Under the pieces are notes generated by a model that saw only the letters and a program-made list of their open reading frames with translations, was not told the origin of the DNA and did not search any database. Of a stretch of 64,000 bases of DNA, positions 12,205 to 25,109 are shown piece by piece. Origin of the DNA: Monarcha castaneiventris obscurior (Eukaryota; Chordata; Aves; Passeriformes; Monarchidae). Location: the NCBI GenBank assembly GCA_026261815.1, contig JAMPIT010000894.1, positions 56,930,147 to 56,994,146 on the forward strand, given 5' to 3'. Numbering within the stretch: the first letter of the stretch is position 1; the number at the start of each line of letters is the position of its first letter. Both the position numbers and the translations under genes were made by a program.

Positions 12205-14336
12205 CTGTTGGAAAAAAAAGAAGTCATTTGTTATTTTTTAAACACTAGGAGGAATACAATTTCTAGAACGCATATCCACAATCGTTGTGTATTTTATGTA
12301 ATCATCGTAATCTCAGTCGATCTTACACAAATTGCAAACGGAATGGCATTTTTTTCACTGCTTAGATATCATGCTATGTTGGATAAGCAAGTACAAATGT
12401 AACAGACACATGGAAATACTGAGAACTATTAATTTACATTTTACCAGCTAAATATAAGTATATTCTGACATAAAATCCAGTAACACTAAGACCCTTCTAT
12501 GGCCTTTCTTTCCATCACTGTCTTAAAGAACATGTTAAAGAGTATTTTCTCCCAGTTCTAAGACAGTCTGCTGGAAGTGCCTGAGAGCAATCAAACACAA
12601 CTTCTCCCTTTATTTTCACCTTTCTGCTGCATTGCTTTCATAACCTGACTATTCTGACTGTTTGCTTCAGTTTCACTTTTTCTGCTCCTTCTGAGTGAAC
12701 AAGGTCAGTGCCTTACCTCACCAACACATGGGCCTGTCACTGTCTTAGAACTCTCCAAGTATCATCATTGCTTCCAACTCTTTCCCACTAATGAAGGAAG
12801 TTTTACCCACAGCTGTGGAAAAACGGAGTCTGATGGGGACATCAGCAGATTGTCTCTTAAGGACCACACCTTGACATGAGAGCTTCTGGTCTGCTTTAGA
12901 TACCTACTGGGTACTGGAATCTAAGCTGTCCTGACATACAGAATCCTAAACAGTCCCATCAGTTACCTACCTATAGCCTGTTTGCTGCCCTGCAGGAGGC
13001 TGCAGAGGAGCATCCAACAGAGGCAGTGGCTAAGATAGAGCTCGTCTTCTGAAGGGACAGATTATGAAGCCAGAGTTGTAATTTGTTTATGCAAAGTAAA
13101 ATGTTATCTCTCATGATGACAATTCTCATTTCTGCTTATTTGATGTGACCTTTCCTGGTGATCTTTGGAAAGGATTTTAGATGTATTTGCCATCAACAGC
13201 TGAGAGAGAGAGACAATGACCTCCCTTATTGAAAGACTTCCTGCACAAGGTGATGAAAGAAACATTTCTAGAGTTCAGGGTTCATACTTAAAGACCAGCT
13301 TTCTTTAATTATACACACACACACACATATAAATGCTAGTTTTGATAAGTAAAATCTTGAAGGTACTTTTCACTACAGAAAAGTGTTTTGATAAACTGTA
13401 GATATTAATTTCCAACAACTCGAATAAAAAGCAACTATCAAGCACAAAACACTGCACAGCTGCTCTGGAAATCCAGAGGAAAGGTTTTGACAAGACAAGA
13501 GGCTACTCTTCAAACACTTCCCTACCCATATTGGGTAGACAGAGCCTGGGTTGTGAGACACAGTCAGTACCACATGGCTCTGCATTTATCCAGTTGTGTG
13601 TCTTACACAGGCAGCTGATCTGCCAATTCACTTGCAGTCGCTGGGAAAGCAATCCATGTTTCAGCTCCGGCAGATTCTTCAGTCTCGGGCTTTGCAGGCT
13701 TTTAGGCTTTAGTTATGGAAAGTTAACTTTTTACACTACTGTATGCAGATCAGGACAACAGTACAGGGTAATACAACACAATCTGACTTCTCTGTATGGT
13801 ATTCCCTAGGCTCAGATGTTCAGTTTTAAAAAGAACAGCAAAAATAGAAGTTTTAGTCTAATATTCTCAATTACTTCTGATCAGAGCAGATTCAGGCAGT
13901 TCTTGACGTGCATTTAAGCAACAGGAAAAAACCAGGCATTTAAGAAAACTATTTTATCCAGATATCATGGATATTGACCAGGCAGAGAAAGCGTTACAGT
14001 GTTTTAAAATTTCAGCACAAACACACATAAAACTTACAGAAATGTTTAAAATGAGAAAAATATTTTTTTCTTATGAGGAGCATCCATAATAACACCACAC
14101 AGAGGAAAAAACTGTTCTCTTAATGGATAGAGGATGACAGATGCTTAGTTCACAACATCAAATCATAAGAGTAGTAAAAGACAAAGCTATTCAAACACCA
14201 GATAAAATCAGATGTATTTATTTTGGCCAGTAATAGAACTTCTACCAGTATAATTCTGTCAGGCCCACACAGCCCTGACAGTTTATTCCAAAACTGAAAT
14301 ATAAGGAAAGTGGAAGTCTAACATTCTCCCACAATA

Positions 14337-14359
14337 AGCCTGCTGTAAAACAGCAGGCT
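14337..14359. repeat. Perfect 10-bp inverted repeat with 3-nt loop
   Basis: AGCCTGCTGT, AAA and ACAGCAGGCT form a perfect hairpin followed closely by a T-run. It lies in ELP4 intron 6 and would form in RNA from either strand. The stem is too short for a typical pre-miRNA. Confidence 0.75.
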
Positions 14360-15889
14360 AACATTTTTTTTTAGATATACCACTAGATCTTTTATACTCA
14401 CATTAGTGTGGAAGTTTGGATTTATTTTCTAATTTTTTTTCACTTTTTTCATGTAATTTTCAACAATTACCCTGAAAGCCACTCAATTTGAGCTCCAAAG
14501 TATACAAAAGAAATGTTAAGGAAATAGTTGCCTATTAAAGCCCTGATGTCAAATGTGAAAACCCCAAAATACTCTGAAACAAAGAGGTACTATTTTGTAT
14601 AACTTAGCACCATGATCAATTTATAAAAGATTCAACTTTAATGATCAGCAGCAAAGTGTTACTGGGAGGTTTTAGAAAGGATGTAAACCTGATGCTTGTA
14701 TTTGCAGCTTATAGCTAATTCAAACTCTGATTTTCCAAATAGATCTTAGCAAAGATGTTCCAGTCAGTGTGAAGAAATAGGTATTGCTTTGGTCAACTTC
14801 GACCAAACTTTTCTGTATCCTCATACCTCAAACAGGAATTATTGTCCTAAGGTCCACAAAGCCATGCAGGATAGTCAAAAGAATATTAACCTATGATGGC
14901 CACCTGCAGATGGTTCTATAAAACTAATGTTAACTAACCATACTAGGTCTCAGAGATGCCTGACCATTTTATCAAAGGTCTACTAAACCTCTAATGGTAG
15001 TTTGCACTATTTTTCCTAATTGTGTCATCTCTCAGCTGGGGTGAGTCACATTCAACTCACTTTTCTTCACACCCCTCTTCAAATAAAGGAGTAAATCTAA
15101 GTATCATTGGCATATTGTTGTGAAAGTGGCCAAAAATATCTGAAAGTTTTACCAGTCAGGTAAAGGACTTTTTGGGGGTGGGGGGCATACACACACAAAG
15201 CTTCCAGAAGCTTTTATGATTATATATGGCAATTATACCCAGGTCCAAAAGAATACAGGCTGTTCCTTACTCTACAGTCTTCATATCTGCCTACTTAAAC
15301 AGCTCTTCTGAGAGCTCAGTAAATAGAAGAGGAAACGAAACAGCAGAGAATTGCTCAGAGATCTGGCAAATAAAATATCCAAGGTGTGTTCTGGGCCCAC
15401 TACACATTCAAGTCTGGACGTATTTTTAAGAAGTGTGTCTTATACAAGGCTTCTAAAGGTAAAAAATTTGAGTGTACAAAGAAAGATGATACATAGGGAA
15501 AAGTGGAATATTAAAAGAAAGTAATAGAAACCACTCCAGGAAATCATATGCATTACCTCCCTTGAAACAGAAAGAATTACGTAGGGCTAATGGCTTTCTA
15601 GAACAATAAACTGGCCTGAAAAAGAACTTTTCTAACTTTTAAAGCTTCACCTTAGAAACTTACGGGTATTATTTAGCAAACATGTATTTTTACATTCATC
15701 TCAGTTAAAGTTCTGGTTTTGTTTTATTGACATTCATAAGACATTTTGAAACGATCAACAAAAAGTAGAGAAAATAATGATCGGTGGTGTTTAATTTTTC
15801 CCTACTTGCAAGCAAAAAGAACCCCAAGTGCTGGCTCTGAACAACATTCATTTTCTTGTATATATATATATGTAAAGAGAAATAAGCAC

Positions 15890-16200
15890 TAACAGCCTGA
15901 TGTCTTCGGCAGGAGGCTGTCTGCTGGCTGGAGGCTGGCAGGGTGTTTGTTTCACCATGCTCCGAGGCAGGAGGAGCATCCCCGTGCTGCGCAGCAGGAT
16001 GACACGCATGCCTGTTGCCATGGCTACCACAGCGCCAGGGAGAGGGACCTGGCAGGGAGCAATGGCCTTCTCCAGACTGGCAGTGCCACCGAAGGGAAGG
16101 CAAACCCTCGCAGACATCTCGGCACAGACTGAGCACTGAGCGCTGGGCACAAACAAGCGACATTTACCCACGAGTGCTCTGTGCAGGTAATGGCTCTAAA
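15890..16200. promoter_or_regulatory. GC-rich patch with RFX X-box, candidate regulatory element
   Basis: This is a sharp rise in GC and CpG within intron 6. GTTGCCATGGCTAC (16014-16027) matches the palindromic RFX X-box GTTGCCATGGCAAC at 13 of 14 positions. Several frames are open on both strands, the longest readings being about 80-150 codons, but none shows a family motif and open frames are expected at this composition. It could also be an old retrocopy fragment or a promoter of an unannotated RNA. Confidence 0.35.
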
Positions 16201-17101
16201 CCACACTGTCAGACACGAAAACATCCTTTCCAGCATCACCTCCCCTGCAAAAAGGATTCCTAAAATATTGGACTGGTACACAGACTTGTACTAAATAATT
16301 TCAGGCTCTCCAGTGTCTATACTAATTGACTTCTACTGCAGGAACATTTCTATTGTACAACAATAATTAGCTTTCAATTAAGCATCAATATACACAGTTT
16401 ATTATATTATTTCCATCAACTCCAAAGGACTCCCATGTTACTGAATATGACAAAGAATAACTGATAGAGCACTGCTCAAATTAGAAAAGGTCTTTCAGCC
16501 TATGCTCTTACACTTAAAATGTTTTCAATTACCCATATTATGCTTTATGAAGAGTACAGAGATCTTTGGAAGGTTGATAAGCTGTTTTGATTTGTAAATT
16601 TAAATAGCATTCTTATTTCTTTACTTCTGTCTCAATGCTCACTACATAAAGATACCACCATTTAATTAATTTAAAAATTCACTCCAGTTAAAACAACAAT
16701 GAAAAAATCTGAAAGTTTAAGGGCAACTGTTTAACCTCAAGAATCTTGAACAGATTATTGCTAAAGCAATAATTTGAAAAATAAATATTGCAGGAGAAAA
16801 TGTGTTTTGCTTAATTACATTATATTTGGCCATCCATTTATTAGCTAATTTCACAGAAAATGCATTTTGCTAATGTTGTCTTACATTTCTTTCTCGCATG
16901 GTCCTGCGTATCTGTAACAGGTAAAAACTCAAAAAACCCTTAAAACATGAACAACACTATTTATTTTGGTTGTTTACTTTAGCAATGCTTAGAAACAATT
17001 TGTTCCTTATTAAGAAACAAGGTCCAAGACCTTGTGCCACTCCTGAAAAGCCAGAAAACAGTAGTTACAGGATTAAAGAGGAGTAAGAGGGTCTTCAGTA
17101 C

Positions 17102-17186
17102 CTGGGGATCAGAGCCATCAAAGCCTTCCTGGGAAATGATCCTCTGAATGGACTGAAGCAGCCTTGCATAACCAATGTTCATATTA
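17102..17186 (-). CDS. ELP4: ELP4 exon 6 (EGFDGSDPQ)
   Basis: This 85-nt exon supplies one base that completes a Cys codon and then 28 codons ending ISQEGFDGSDPQ. It aligns with GYTKLLQFIQNII..EGFDGSNPQ of mammalian ELP4, an amphipathic helix followed by a conserved loop. The acceptor is ACCAACAG and the donor is CCCAG/GTACTG. The Met near the start of the exon is internal and is not a translation start. Confidence 0.95.
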
Positions 17187-18756
17187 CTGTTGGTAAGAAG
17201 AAATATTTTAGTTACACATTTTCATACTCTCCTATATGTCTCTAACAGCTGTATAAAAAAATAAATATGAGCAGGTGCAGCTTTCACTGCAAGCGTCATA
17301 TAGAAAAGTGGCAGAGAAAAAAACCCCCAAACTCTTTGGATAAAGTTGAGATTATAAAGCAGTTGTGATTGCTTCATATTAACTAGTTCAGTGCTCAGAC
17401 ATTTAGTGAAAGCTAAAATCTCTAGGGATTAAGATAACTTAATTATGTCAGGCTCACTTACATCTAGAAGATTAATGATTTAATGTATCAACTTAAAGCT
17501 GAAACCATTACAGCCCAGTACTAATCTTCTGTAACTGACAAAGATCTATCCAGTTGTTTTTCCAAGTATACCTAATCAATGCCCTGATGAACAGAGTTGA
17601 CTTTCTGTGAAAATTTTCCTACGTTTTCACTGCTTTATTTGCCTGACAGCAAAATTGCGAGGTAGCATTTATTCTATGTATTGTTTAGAAAATATAATAT
17701 AACATTCAGAAAAACAAACAAAAGCAAACTGATGGCTAAAAATGGATTTAAGCAGACTTAAAACAAAATGAAAATTCAGCAAATCACCGTGTCATACTTA
17801 GAAGCCCTTTACTTTCAAAGAGCAATTTAGGTGCTCACTTTTAAAAGAGATATTCTTTTCTTAAATCCCATGGAGCACACTGGCTTGGCTGTATGGGCTT
17901 GAGGCAGGTTCCCCACTGCAGCTTAAGCCTTTCTATCTTTTCTGGCTTTGACATTTTCCTCCAGTCTCACTAATTACCATCAAGGGTTGAGGATTCAAAA
18001 CTCTTACTGTACTTCTTGGGAAATATGACAGGTTATTTTGAAAATTTTGCCTCTAAAAATATTATTCTCATTTGCGCTGATCATTTATATCTGGTCTGGT
18101 AAGAGCCCAGGTTGGAGGGCACCTTGAGTGACCACCTGGCCCAAACATTAATGAAACGATTCCCACTGCTTTACTAAGAGCCCAGACTGTTAACCAAATG
18201 CATTTTACTGATGAATAAACCCAAATAAACTTGCTTTCATCCCTTGGCCCAAGAGAGAACTCAACTTTTCTGAGAAGCATGTAAGAATTGCAATGATCTG
18301 TCTTTTGGACCATTGCTGCAACTCAAAATTCTACGTTTCCTTTAAGAAAACAGCATCAACCCAACCCCTGCCCCCAAATATGCTTGAGTTATAAACATCT
18401 ACAATCTAAAAAGTCACGTGGCCCTAATAAATTTGGGTTTTGAAATAGTCAATCTCAAAAAACATTAAGAGATGAACTTTCTCTGATATGAACACAAAGG
18501 AGAGCTTCCAAATTAAACTCTATTTAGTTTTGTTTCAGATTTAGTACCCTAGAAGGCTACTGATTAAACTGGTGTACCTTAACATTGAATACTCTTTATG
18601 AAATTCAGAGATGAAAATTAACTGGCAGTATACAATCTCAACACGATATTTCATATTTCAAAGTCTGCCTTGCTATACAAAAAAAAGAGCACCTCAAACA
18701 GGGAAGTTTAACTTGTGAAGTCCATTACTTTTCCAGTGTTTAGTTGCAAAAGGAAC

Positions 18757-18820
18757 GGCTATTAAATGTTCTACCTACACTGCCTGGCAGCTGTCAGTTT
18801 ACAGGGTGAACTTTAGCCCC
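18757..18820 (+). repeat. Dispersed 64-bp repeat, copy 1
   Basis: The stretch begins GGCTATTAAATGTT, passes through GTTTACAGGGT and ends GCCCC. It matches copy 2 at 55 of 64 positions without gaps by eye. The family is not recognised. Confidence 0.75.
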
Positions 18821-20173
18821 CACAGTAGCCAAAATTCTCTCTCTGTGTCTTTGCATTATCCCAACAGATATTTTTTTTTGCCAAAGAATATACTGCAATC
18901 GAAATATTTGCTGATTTCTGATTCATCACTAACCTGTTTTAAAAAGTTAATGGATAAAAGAGTAAAATAACCAAAGTACTATCAGGATTAAAGGGTCTGA
19001 AAATTAAAGCAAACAAATAAAATAGATCTTCAATTAATGTACCAGAAGGAGATTTTCAGCAAAGAAAGAATTAAAAAAATAATGTAAAGCGTGTAGATTT
19101 TTTAAAAATGTAAAAACAGGTGCTCTTCTACCTCTTTCTAAAATATTAATGGTTTACTTGAATTTGACCCATCTTATATAAATAAGAACATGAAAAATAT
19201 TGTAGGAACACTACCTATAAAAGCAAGTTGCACTACCCTTCTGGCAATGTTTGTCACAATATTTAAGGAAGGAAATAAGATATTTCTCATTTTCCAATTT
19301 CTAGTCTTTTTTTGGTTTTGTTACTTAACACCATTTGATTTTGATAATGAGTTTAAACAATTCCTTCTTTACTCTTTTTTTGTTTAGCACTTTAGTAATG
19401 GATAAAGCAGGAGCTGGCAAGAAGGTATCCTGGTTACAACAAAGGCTCTGACTTCTCTGCTGATAGTTTCCAAGCAGTTAACAAAGGTTAGGTTATCAAG
19501 GGTATGACAAATAGCCTTGTTATGTAAAAGGAGACCCCATTAGGCAAGACAGTCAAACCTGTTTTATCTAAATTTATGGGTAAATCTAGACTCTAGATAA
19601 ATTTATTCTTTTTTCAAAAGCACATACATTCTTCAGGTAAAACTTACAAGTATTACTGAGAAACTACAACTTCATTATTTTGGATCTTTGATTATCAAAC
19701 CTTCTTGTTTGGTAACTGCACTGAAGAATGAGACTAGAAGCAGAGAGAAATAAACTAAGTGTTGTCTGCAATGCACGGAGTCACCAGAGAGGATATTTCT
19801 GCCTTCCTGTTAAGTACCAGCTCCAGCAGTGCAGCGACCAGGACACCAGAATATCCTGGCAACAACCACCGGAGAGCAGTTGCTGTCAGCCACACAGCCC
19901 TGTAAACCCAGGCCCAGCATTAGCACCAGGACATAACTGCCCTTCCCCAATATAAAAATGAGATAAGACAGAGAAGGTTTATGCCTTCTTTTGGCACCAA
20001 ACACCCAATCCCATTTACTACTTCCTTTAGGAGAACTGGCTTCACAATCTGTCTTCAATTAATTTTTATCATGGGGAAACGCACTTCTATCCATCTTGAG
20101 TGATTATCCAAAGGGAACCCTGCAGTCTAATTTAGGCATCAGGTGCCAGAACTGCAGAAAGGAGAGCAAATAT

Positions 20174-20237
20174 GGCTATTAAATGTTATACCTACACTAT
20201 CTGGCAGGTGCCAGTTTACAGGGTAACATTTTGCCCC
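20174..20237 (+). repeat. Dispersed 64-bp repeat, copy 2
   Basis: This is the second copy, same orientation, about 1.4 kb from the first. It shares GGCTATTAAATGTT and CAGTTTACAGGGT. Similarity fades outside the core, so it is more likely an old interspersed repeat or segmental copy than a tandem array. Confidence 0.75.
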
Positions 20238-22721
20238 TCCCTGTGTCAAAAAACAGGTACACACACACATGTGAAAACACAGGAAAGAAAAGGAGGATTG
20301 ATCCAAACTTTAAGGTGAATAAATGATGTTGATAATCTCCAAAACTCACTTTTAATTGCCAAGTAAAAGGCCATTTTTAATCTAATCATTCAAACAATCA
20401 CCTTTCTTTCCAAGTCCATAAAGAAACCAAGTGCTTGTGTGGATAGCCAGAGAGACATATGTACAAATCCATAGGATTTCTCAAAAGGGCCAAGAGTTTC
20501 CTGCCTATGTAAAGGCCCTACATCTCTGATCTTGCAGGAGAAGCTCTGTAATTACCTCAAAAAAGACATTAGCTACAATTACAGAGAAAGGTCACTCACT
20601 GAAAACGACTTGAAATAAAATGGGTTTCTTAATGTGGTGCTAGAGAATTAGAAGCATGAGGATGACCTGGTCCTTTTTATAAATACAAACATATTTTTAT
20701 GTCACAAAATATTATGAGAAAAGATCTTTCTTATTAAAAGATGCAGCATTGTTTTTCCAAGGATTCTAAAATATATGTTCAGTATACTCTTGTTTCTGAT
20801 AGGAAGCTGTATAAGCTGTACAAAAATGTGGTACATTACTTTTCTTGTATATTTTCTGTGATAAATGCATAATCTGTTGTTACATCCCAGGGTGGTGAAA
20901 GAAAAACAGAGCAAAGAATTGTTCTTCTTGCTCCCAACCTCTTCCTAAAGAAAAGGAGGATGGGGAAAGAGATGTTCCAAACTTCAAGGAGGAGAAATGA
21001 AAGCTAAGGTCCTCCTAGTCACCCTCTAACTGAAAAATAAAGGGAAAAGTAAGGCTGGTCAACAAGGTGAATTCTAGGTGCATCTAAACAAGTTTTGGAT
21101 TAAGTACATTCTTTGAGGACCATTAATTACATACAAAAGTAACAAGTTTCTTTTAGGAAAAGAGAAAAAATGCTCACCCAAACAGGACACCACTTAGGGA
21201 ACACCTTGCTCACATCAGTATGTGTGATAATTTAATCAAAAAGATGCAATTAAAAAAACCCCTGAGCTTCTAAAATCTCTTTACAATGATGAGGCTGTCA
21301 TTGCTCATGAGCTTCATGTGGGATGTGTGTTGTGGGTTAGGTGCACTTTCCATGACGGGTACCTGAGATAAGGTGCCTCTTCAATAGCTGTAGTTACACG
21401 ACTTGAACAATTTATTTCAGCCTGAGCTTAAACCATGCTGTGCTCTGCAACATTATAAATATTTAGAATGGAACATGCAAGATAAAATAATGTGGAAACA
21501 TTTAGAGAAGATGGAAGAGGTGGGTTTTTTTCAGCTAACTCCTAATTTTTTGCAACTTTTGATACTATAAAGAAGCACCATGTCTCAACAATAGGACCAT
21601 TCACTTACGGAAAACTATATACTAGACAAAACTATTAGTTTCCACTTCCTCCTCAACCTCAGTATTAGTGATCAAAGCAAAACATTCTTGGATTTAAAAA
21701 ACCCCACAACACACCGTTGCTTTTGGTCTGCACTCCTACACAATTTAAGTGAAAATTTAATTCAGAAATATCTTTACTGATATATATCTTGCAAAGTATA
21801 CCCTTTAGCAAGTCATGAAATCTTCTGCAAACATCTCATAACACAGAGCCTATTAACGTAAGTTATTTCAATAATGAACTATCCCCTTTTTAAAAAATGC
21901 TTCCTTATTTTTGAAGGATTTGTCAGCTTTCACTGTTAATTTTCTGTCAATCTTCTTTCGATATCTTAAATTAAAAGAAAAAAAATATTTTTAGAGATTT
22001 TCTGAACTTCAAGTAATTTTTGTAACTTTTTAAAAATTTCCTCTCAGGCTGTCAGTACTTTTTTGAGGTACCAACAACTTGACAGATTAGAGATTTTTCA
22101 ATGCTAGACAGGCAATCCGCATTATGTCAACAGGGATTTTTTTGGGTATGGCTCTAACCATAGCCTGAGACCCATATGCTTAAGAAATTATATCTTCTAA
22201 GCGGAGACATTCTAACCAGCCACGCTGTGCTCCTCGTTCACTGTAACACAGAGCAAGAGTCCAAGCTCCCAGTAGGACCTTCAGGCAATCCAAGATAAGG
22301 TCTAATACAAATTGTTGACTTCTATTGGAAGGTGACTATTGTGTGACTACTTTCTTTAAAATCATTTTCTAGTTAACCAAGAGAACAGAAATTTTTACTA
22401 TTCTACAATATATTGAAGTTAGATTTAAAAGCCTGAAGCATTCAATTGATTTTCCAAAGAGTAAAGCCAGCAAAATAATATCCCTTCCCTCCCCTTTTTA
22501 GACACTTTTTAAAATGAAATCCTGCTGAGAGGAGTGTGAACTCGTTTTCATTCCATGAGAAAAGAATGCTTCCTTCAGAATTTCATCACAGTACTTGTAA
22601 AAAATACAGTACAATCTGCTGGGTTTCTGTAAAAGCATGAACTTATTGAAGAGCAGTGAAATAACTGCTAACATTCATACGTAGTATTGGGTTTAATACA
22701 TCATGACTAATGTGAATTAAA

Positions 22722-22900
22722 GAATCACTAAGACAGGGATGAAAAAGACCTCAGTAGGCCTGACAGATATTTACCTAGCCTGTCCTTAGAAATTTTCAGT
22801 GATGGAGATTCTACAGAACTCCCAACTTGGGTCTGCATGGCAACTTCTTGTGCAAATCATTAGATAAACATCTCCACATTTCCAGCCAGTATTCCTACCA
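22722..22900 (-). mobile_element. Old CR1-like LINE fragment
   Basis: The plus strand resembles the reverse complement of a CR1 3' end: AGAATCACTAAGACAG, then AAAAAGACCTC, then TTTTCAGTGATGGAGATTCT, the usual order in diverged avian CR1 copies. No frame survives. The right border is uncertain and may reach about 23040. Confidence 0.5.
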
Positions 22901-24589
22901 CTACAATTTACTGTAGCCCATGACTGCAGAGGACAGTCACATCCTCTGTATGTCAGCTTTTAACTCTGCTTTAATTTTTCCAAGAACTTCCATTCTTCTT
23001 TTAAAGCTTTATATCAGGGACTGTAATTTTGAAAAATTCTTCCTTCCCACCTTGTCTTAACACTGACCTAGTACAAACTTTAAAATAGGGAATCCAAAAC
23101 CAACCATGTTTGTCCTCAGAAATGACAATAATAAAAGTTAGAAGACAAATGATCTACCATAAAGAAAAGAGACATACACAACTCTACAGTTCCCACAGAT
23201 TTGTATGAGTTCACTATTCCCAATGTGTGCCTTATTCCTCCCTGTTGCTGATCACATTGTTTTGAGACTGCACGACAATGTTTAGAATGGTGGCTGGCTA
23301 TTACTTTGGTACCTGCCTTTACTCCCAACAACACAATTCCTTCGTTTCCTCAGGAGAGGCTTCCTGAAAGAGACCCACATTGAGGGTGCAGGGAGAGGAA
23401 AAGGAGATATGCCTTCCAAAGTCCAGCTTTATTTGATCAGGTTGCTCACCTCCTCACTCTGTGCTCCACCAATTTGCCAAGAAAATTACATAAAACCAGT
23501 CTTTCTGTTAGACTTAAACTAAAAATAAGAACAGTAAGAATGATGCACTTCTATCAGGCTAGCACACAAGGACAATATCAGCATTAAGCAAGGCTTACAA
23601 AATTGAAGGCATAAAAGTTAAAGTTCATTTTTTATACTATACTGATGAGTTAATTTGATTTTCATGTAAAATGAACAAGTACTTGACAGCCATATAGTTA
23701 GTGGAATGAAGCCCAGAGCCACAACATTCTCATTAGCTAGAGAAGAGAAAGTGAGTTAAATTGCTCAATAACAGTAACAACACTTGCAACCTATCTGTCA
23801 GATATTCTTATGTCTATCCCCTATTGCTGTGCTACTAAAAATTAGTAATTATACATAATTAAGTTGGTTCAAATCTTTACTATAGAAAGAATAAAATGAA
23901 AGTTCTCTGCTTTCTCTTAAAAGTGGGGTTTCTTTTTACAATATCACAAGAATTTACTTTACAAAGCAGTGACATTTGATCATGTGACACAGTACAAATT
24001 AGAGAGAGACTTCTCCTTTGCTTTGCTACAGCTCCAAGAAAGGTGGTTCATACTGCACTTGTTTCATAAATCTGAGGTTTTGTATTTGAGTGTACTGCAA
24101 TGGAAATCAATCCCAAAGAAGTACACCACACTGCCTCCAGGAGCTATACACTGGGATCTATAAACTAGGTATTATATAAATTCAGTGACTGGGCCGGACA
24201 AAGAAATTGCTGGCCCAGTCTTGATGTTTGACTTGACTTGAAGTGTCTCCAAGAAAGATACAATGGACGTGTGTCTACAGGCTAATACGAGTCTTTGCTA
24301 CTGTCACTCATTTTCTCTCAGTCTTCCTTAATTCACTACTGATAGACATAAACATAATAAGTTATTCATTCAGAGAAGAGTTTGAATAGGAAATGTTTTG
24401 TAAGACGTAATTAGTGATTGTAATTTTATTCACAGTATATTGTATTTTCCTTAGGTGAAGCTGTAGGACGTAAGAAGTAAAAGCACATCATCGACTAATC
24501 TAATCTAGCATTCTAAGCTATGTAGGTCAAGGATGGCCTGTCTCCTAAGCCCTAAAAACTGCACATATATCTTCCCAAGACTGATAGCC

Positions 24590-24875
24590 ACCTGACAAGC
24601 ACATCTCTGAGCTGATGGGGCACGGTGCTCAGGGAGCATTCCCAGACAGACAGGAATAGCTCTCCCCAGTCCCCGCACTGGGCTGTCAGTGGGGCTGGGC
24701 CGAACATGCAGCTGTGTCCTAGGCTGTCCTAGTAACGTCTGCCCTAATTGTCACTGCCAACGCGCTCCCTCCCCCAGCTGGGAGCACAGCTCTGTCTCCG
24801 TGCCACTCCCGGCGTGTGGCACTGAGTGGGACCCACGGCCCAACTGCTCCTGACCCCACTGCATTGCCATGTCTG
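24590..24875. promoter_or_regulatory. GC-rich patch in intron 5
   Basis: The segment is GC-rich with scattered CpGs (for example AACGCGCTCC and CCCGGCGTGTGG) beside exon 5, about 100 bp beyond its donor. It holds CAGCTG E-boxes and a TAATTG homeodomain core near 24745. No coding match is seen. It may be a conserved non-coding or splice-regulating element, or just local composition. Confidence 0.3.
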
Positions 24876-24969
24876 TTACTGCAAATGTAGAAGCAAAAAT
24901 ATCCTTTCCTGCCAATATGCAGACAAAATCTGCATAAACACACAACAGAACCATGGTATCAAAACTTAC

Positions 24970-25109
24970 CATGTCTTCATTTTAGGCTCGAAAGACAATT
25001 CTTCATGAAGGTAAAAACTGTGCCGTTTTACAGACTGACACAGTTCTGGAGACATTTTTTTAGAAACATCATAATAATGGCCAAACTTTGTATATGTTGT
25101 TGGGCTGGC
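24970..25109 (-). CDS. ELP4: ELP4 exon 5 (FGHYYD motif)
   Basis: This 140-nt exon encodes 46 codons and the first two bases of a Cys codon. KFGHYYDVSKKM near its start is the family motif (FGHYYDASKRM in mammals). The following stretch, with SFYLHEEL, aligns with the mammalian segment around GFFLPE but has diverged a good deal. The acceptor is TTTCCACAG and the donor is ACATG/GTAAGT. The phase-2 exit is completed by the first base of exon 6. No long ORF covers this exon because intron stops flank it; it was found by motif and splice sites. Confidence 0.95.

Larger units (their letters stand above)
12205..17101 (-). other. ELP4: ELP4 intron 6
   Basis: About 4.9 kb between exons 6 and 7. It contains a short (AC)7 run at 13313-13326, a perfect 10-bp inverted repeat at 14337-14359, and a GC-rich patch with an RFX-type motif at about 15890-16200. 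No exon or gene is supported; the open frames at 15705-16281 follow base composition. Confidence 0.85.
17187..24969 (-). other. ELP4: ELP4 intron 5
   Basis: About 7.8 kb of mostly AT-rich sequence. It holds two diverged copies of a 64-bp repeat (18757-18820 and 20174-20237), an old CR1-like piece (about 22722-22900), a possible further CR1 trace near 18095-18150, and a GC-rich patch just 5' of exon 5's donor side (about 24590-24875). No other gene is supported. Confidence 0.85.

Noticed and set aside
12025..12402. 125-codon plus-strand ORF
   Set aside because: It is the antisense of ELP4 exon 7 and its acceptor region, with no protein family match.
14337..14370. Hairpin plus T-run as a transcription terminator
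   Set aside because: Intrinsic terminators of this kind are bacterial, and this is an intron of a vertebrate gene.
15705..16281. Overlapping ORFs (up to 152 codons) around 15.9-16.2 kb as a possible gene
   Set aside because: Open frames occur on both strands at once in a GC-rich patch. No domain, poly-A track or splice support was seen; kept only as a regulatory candidate.
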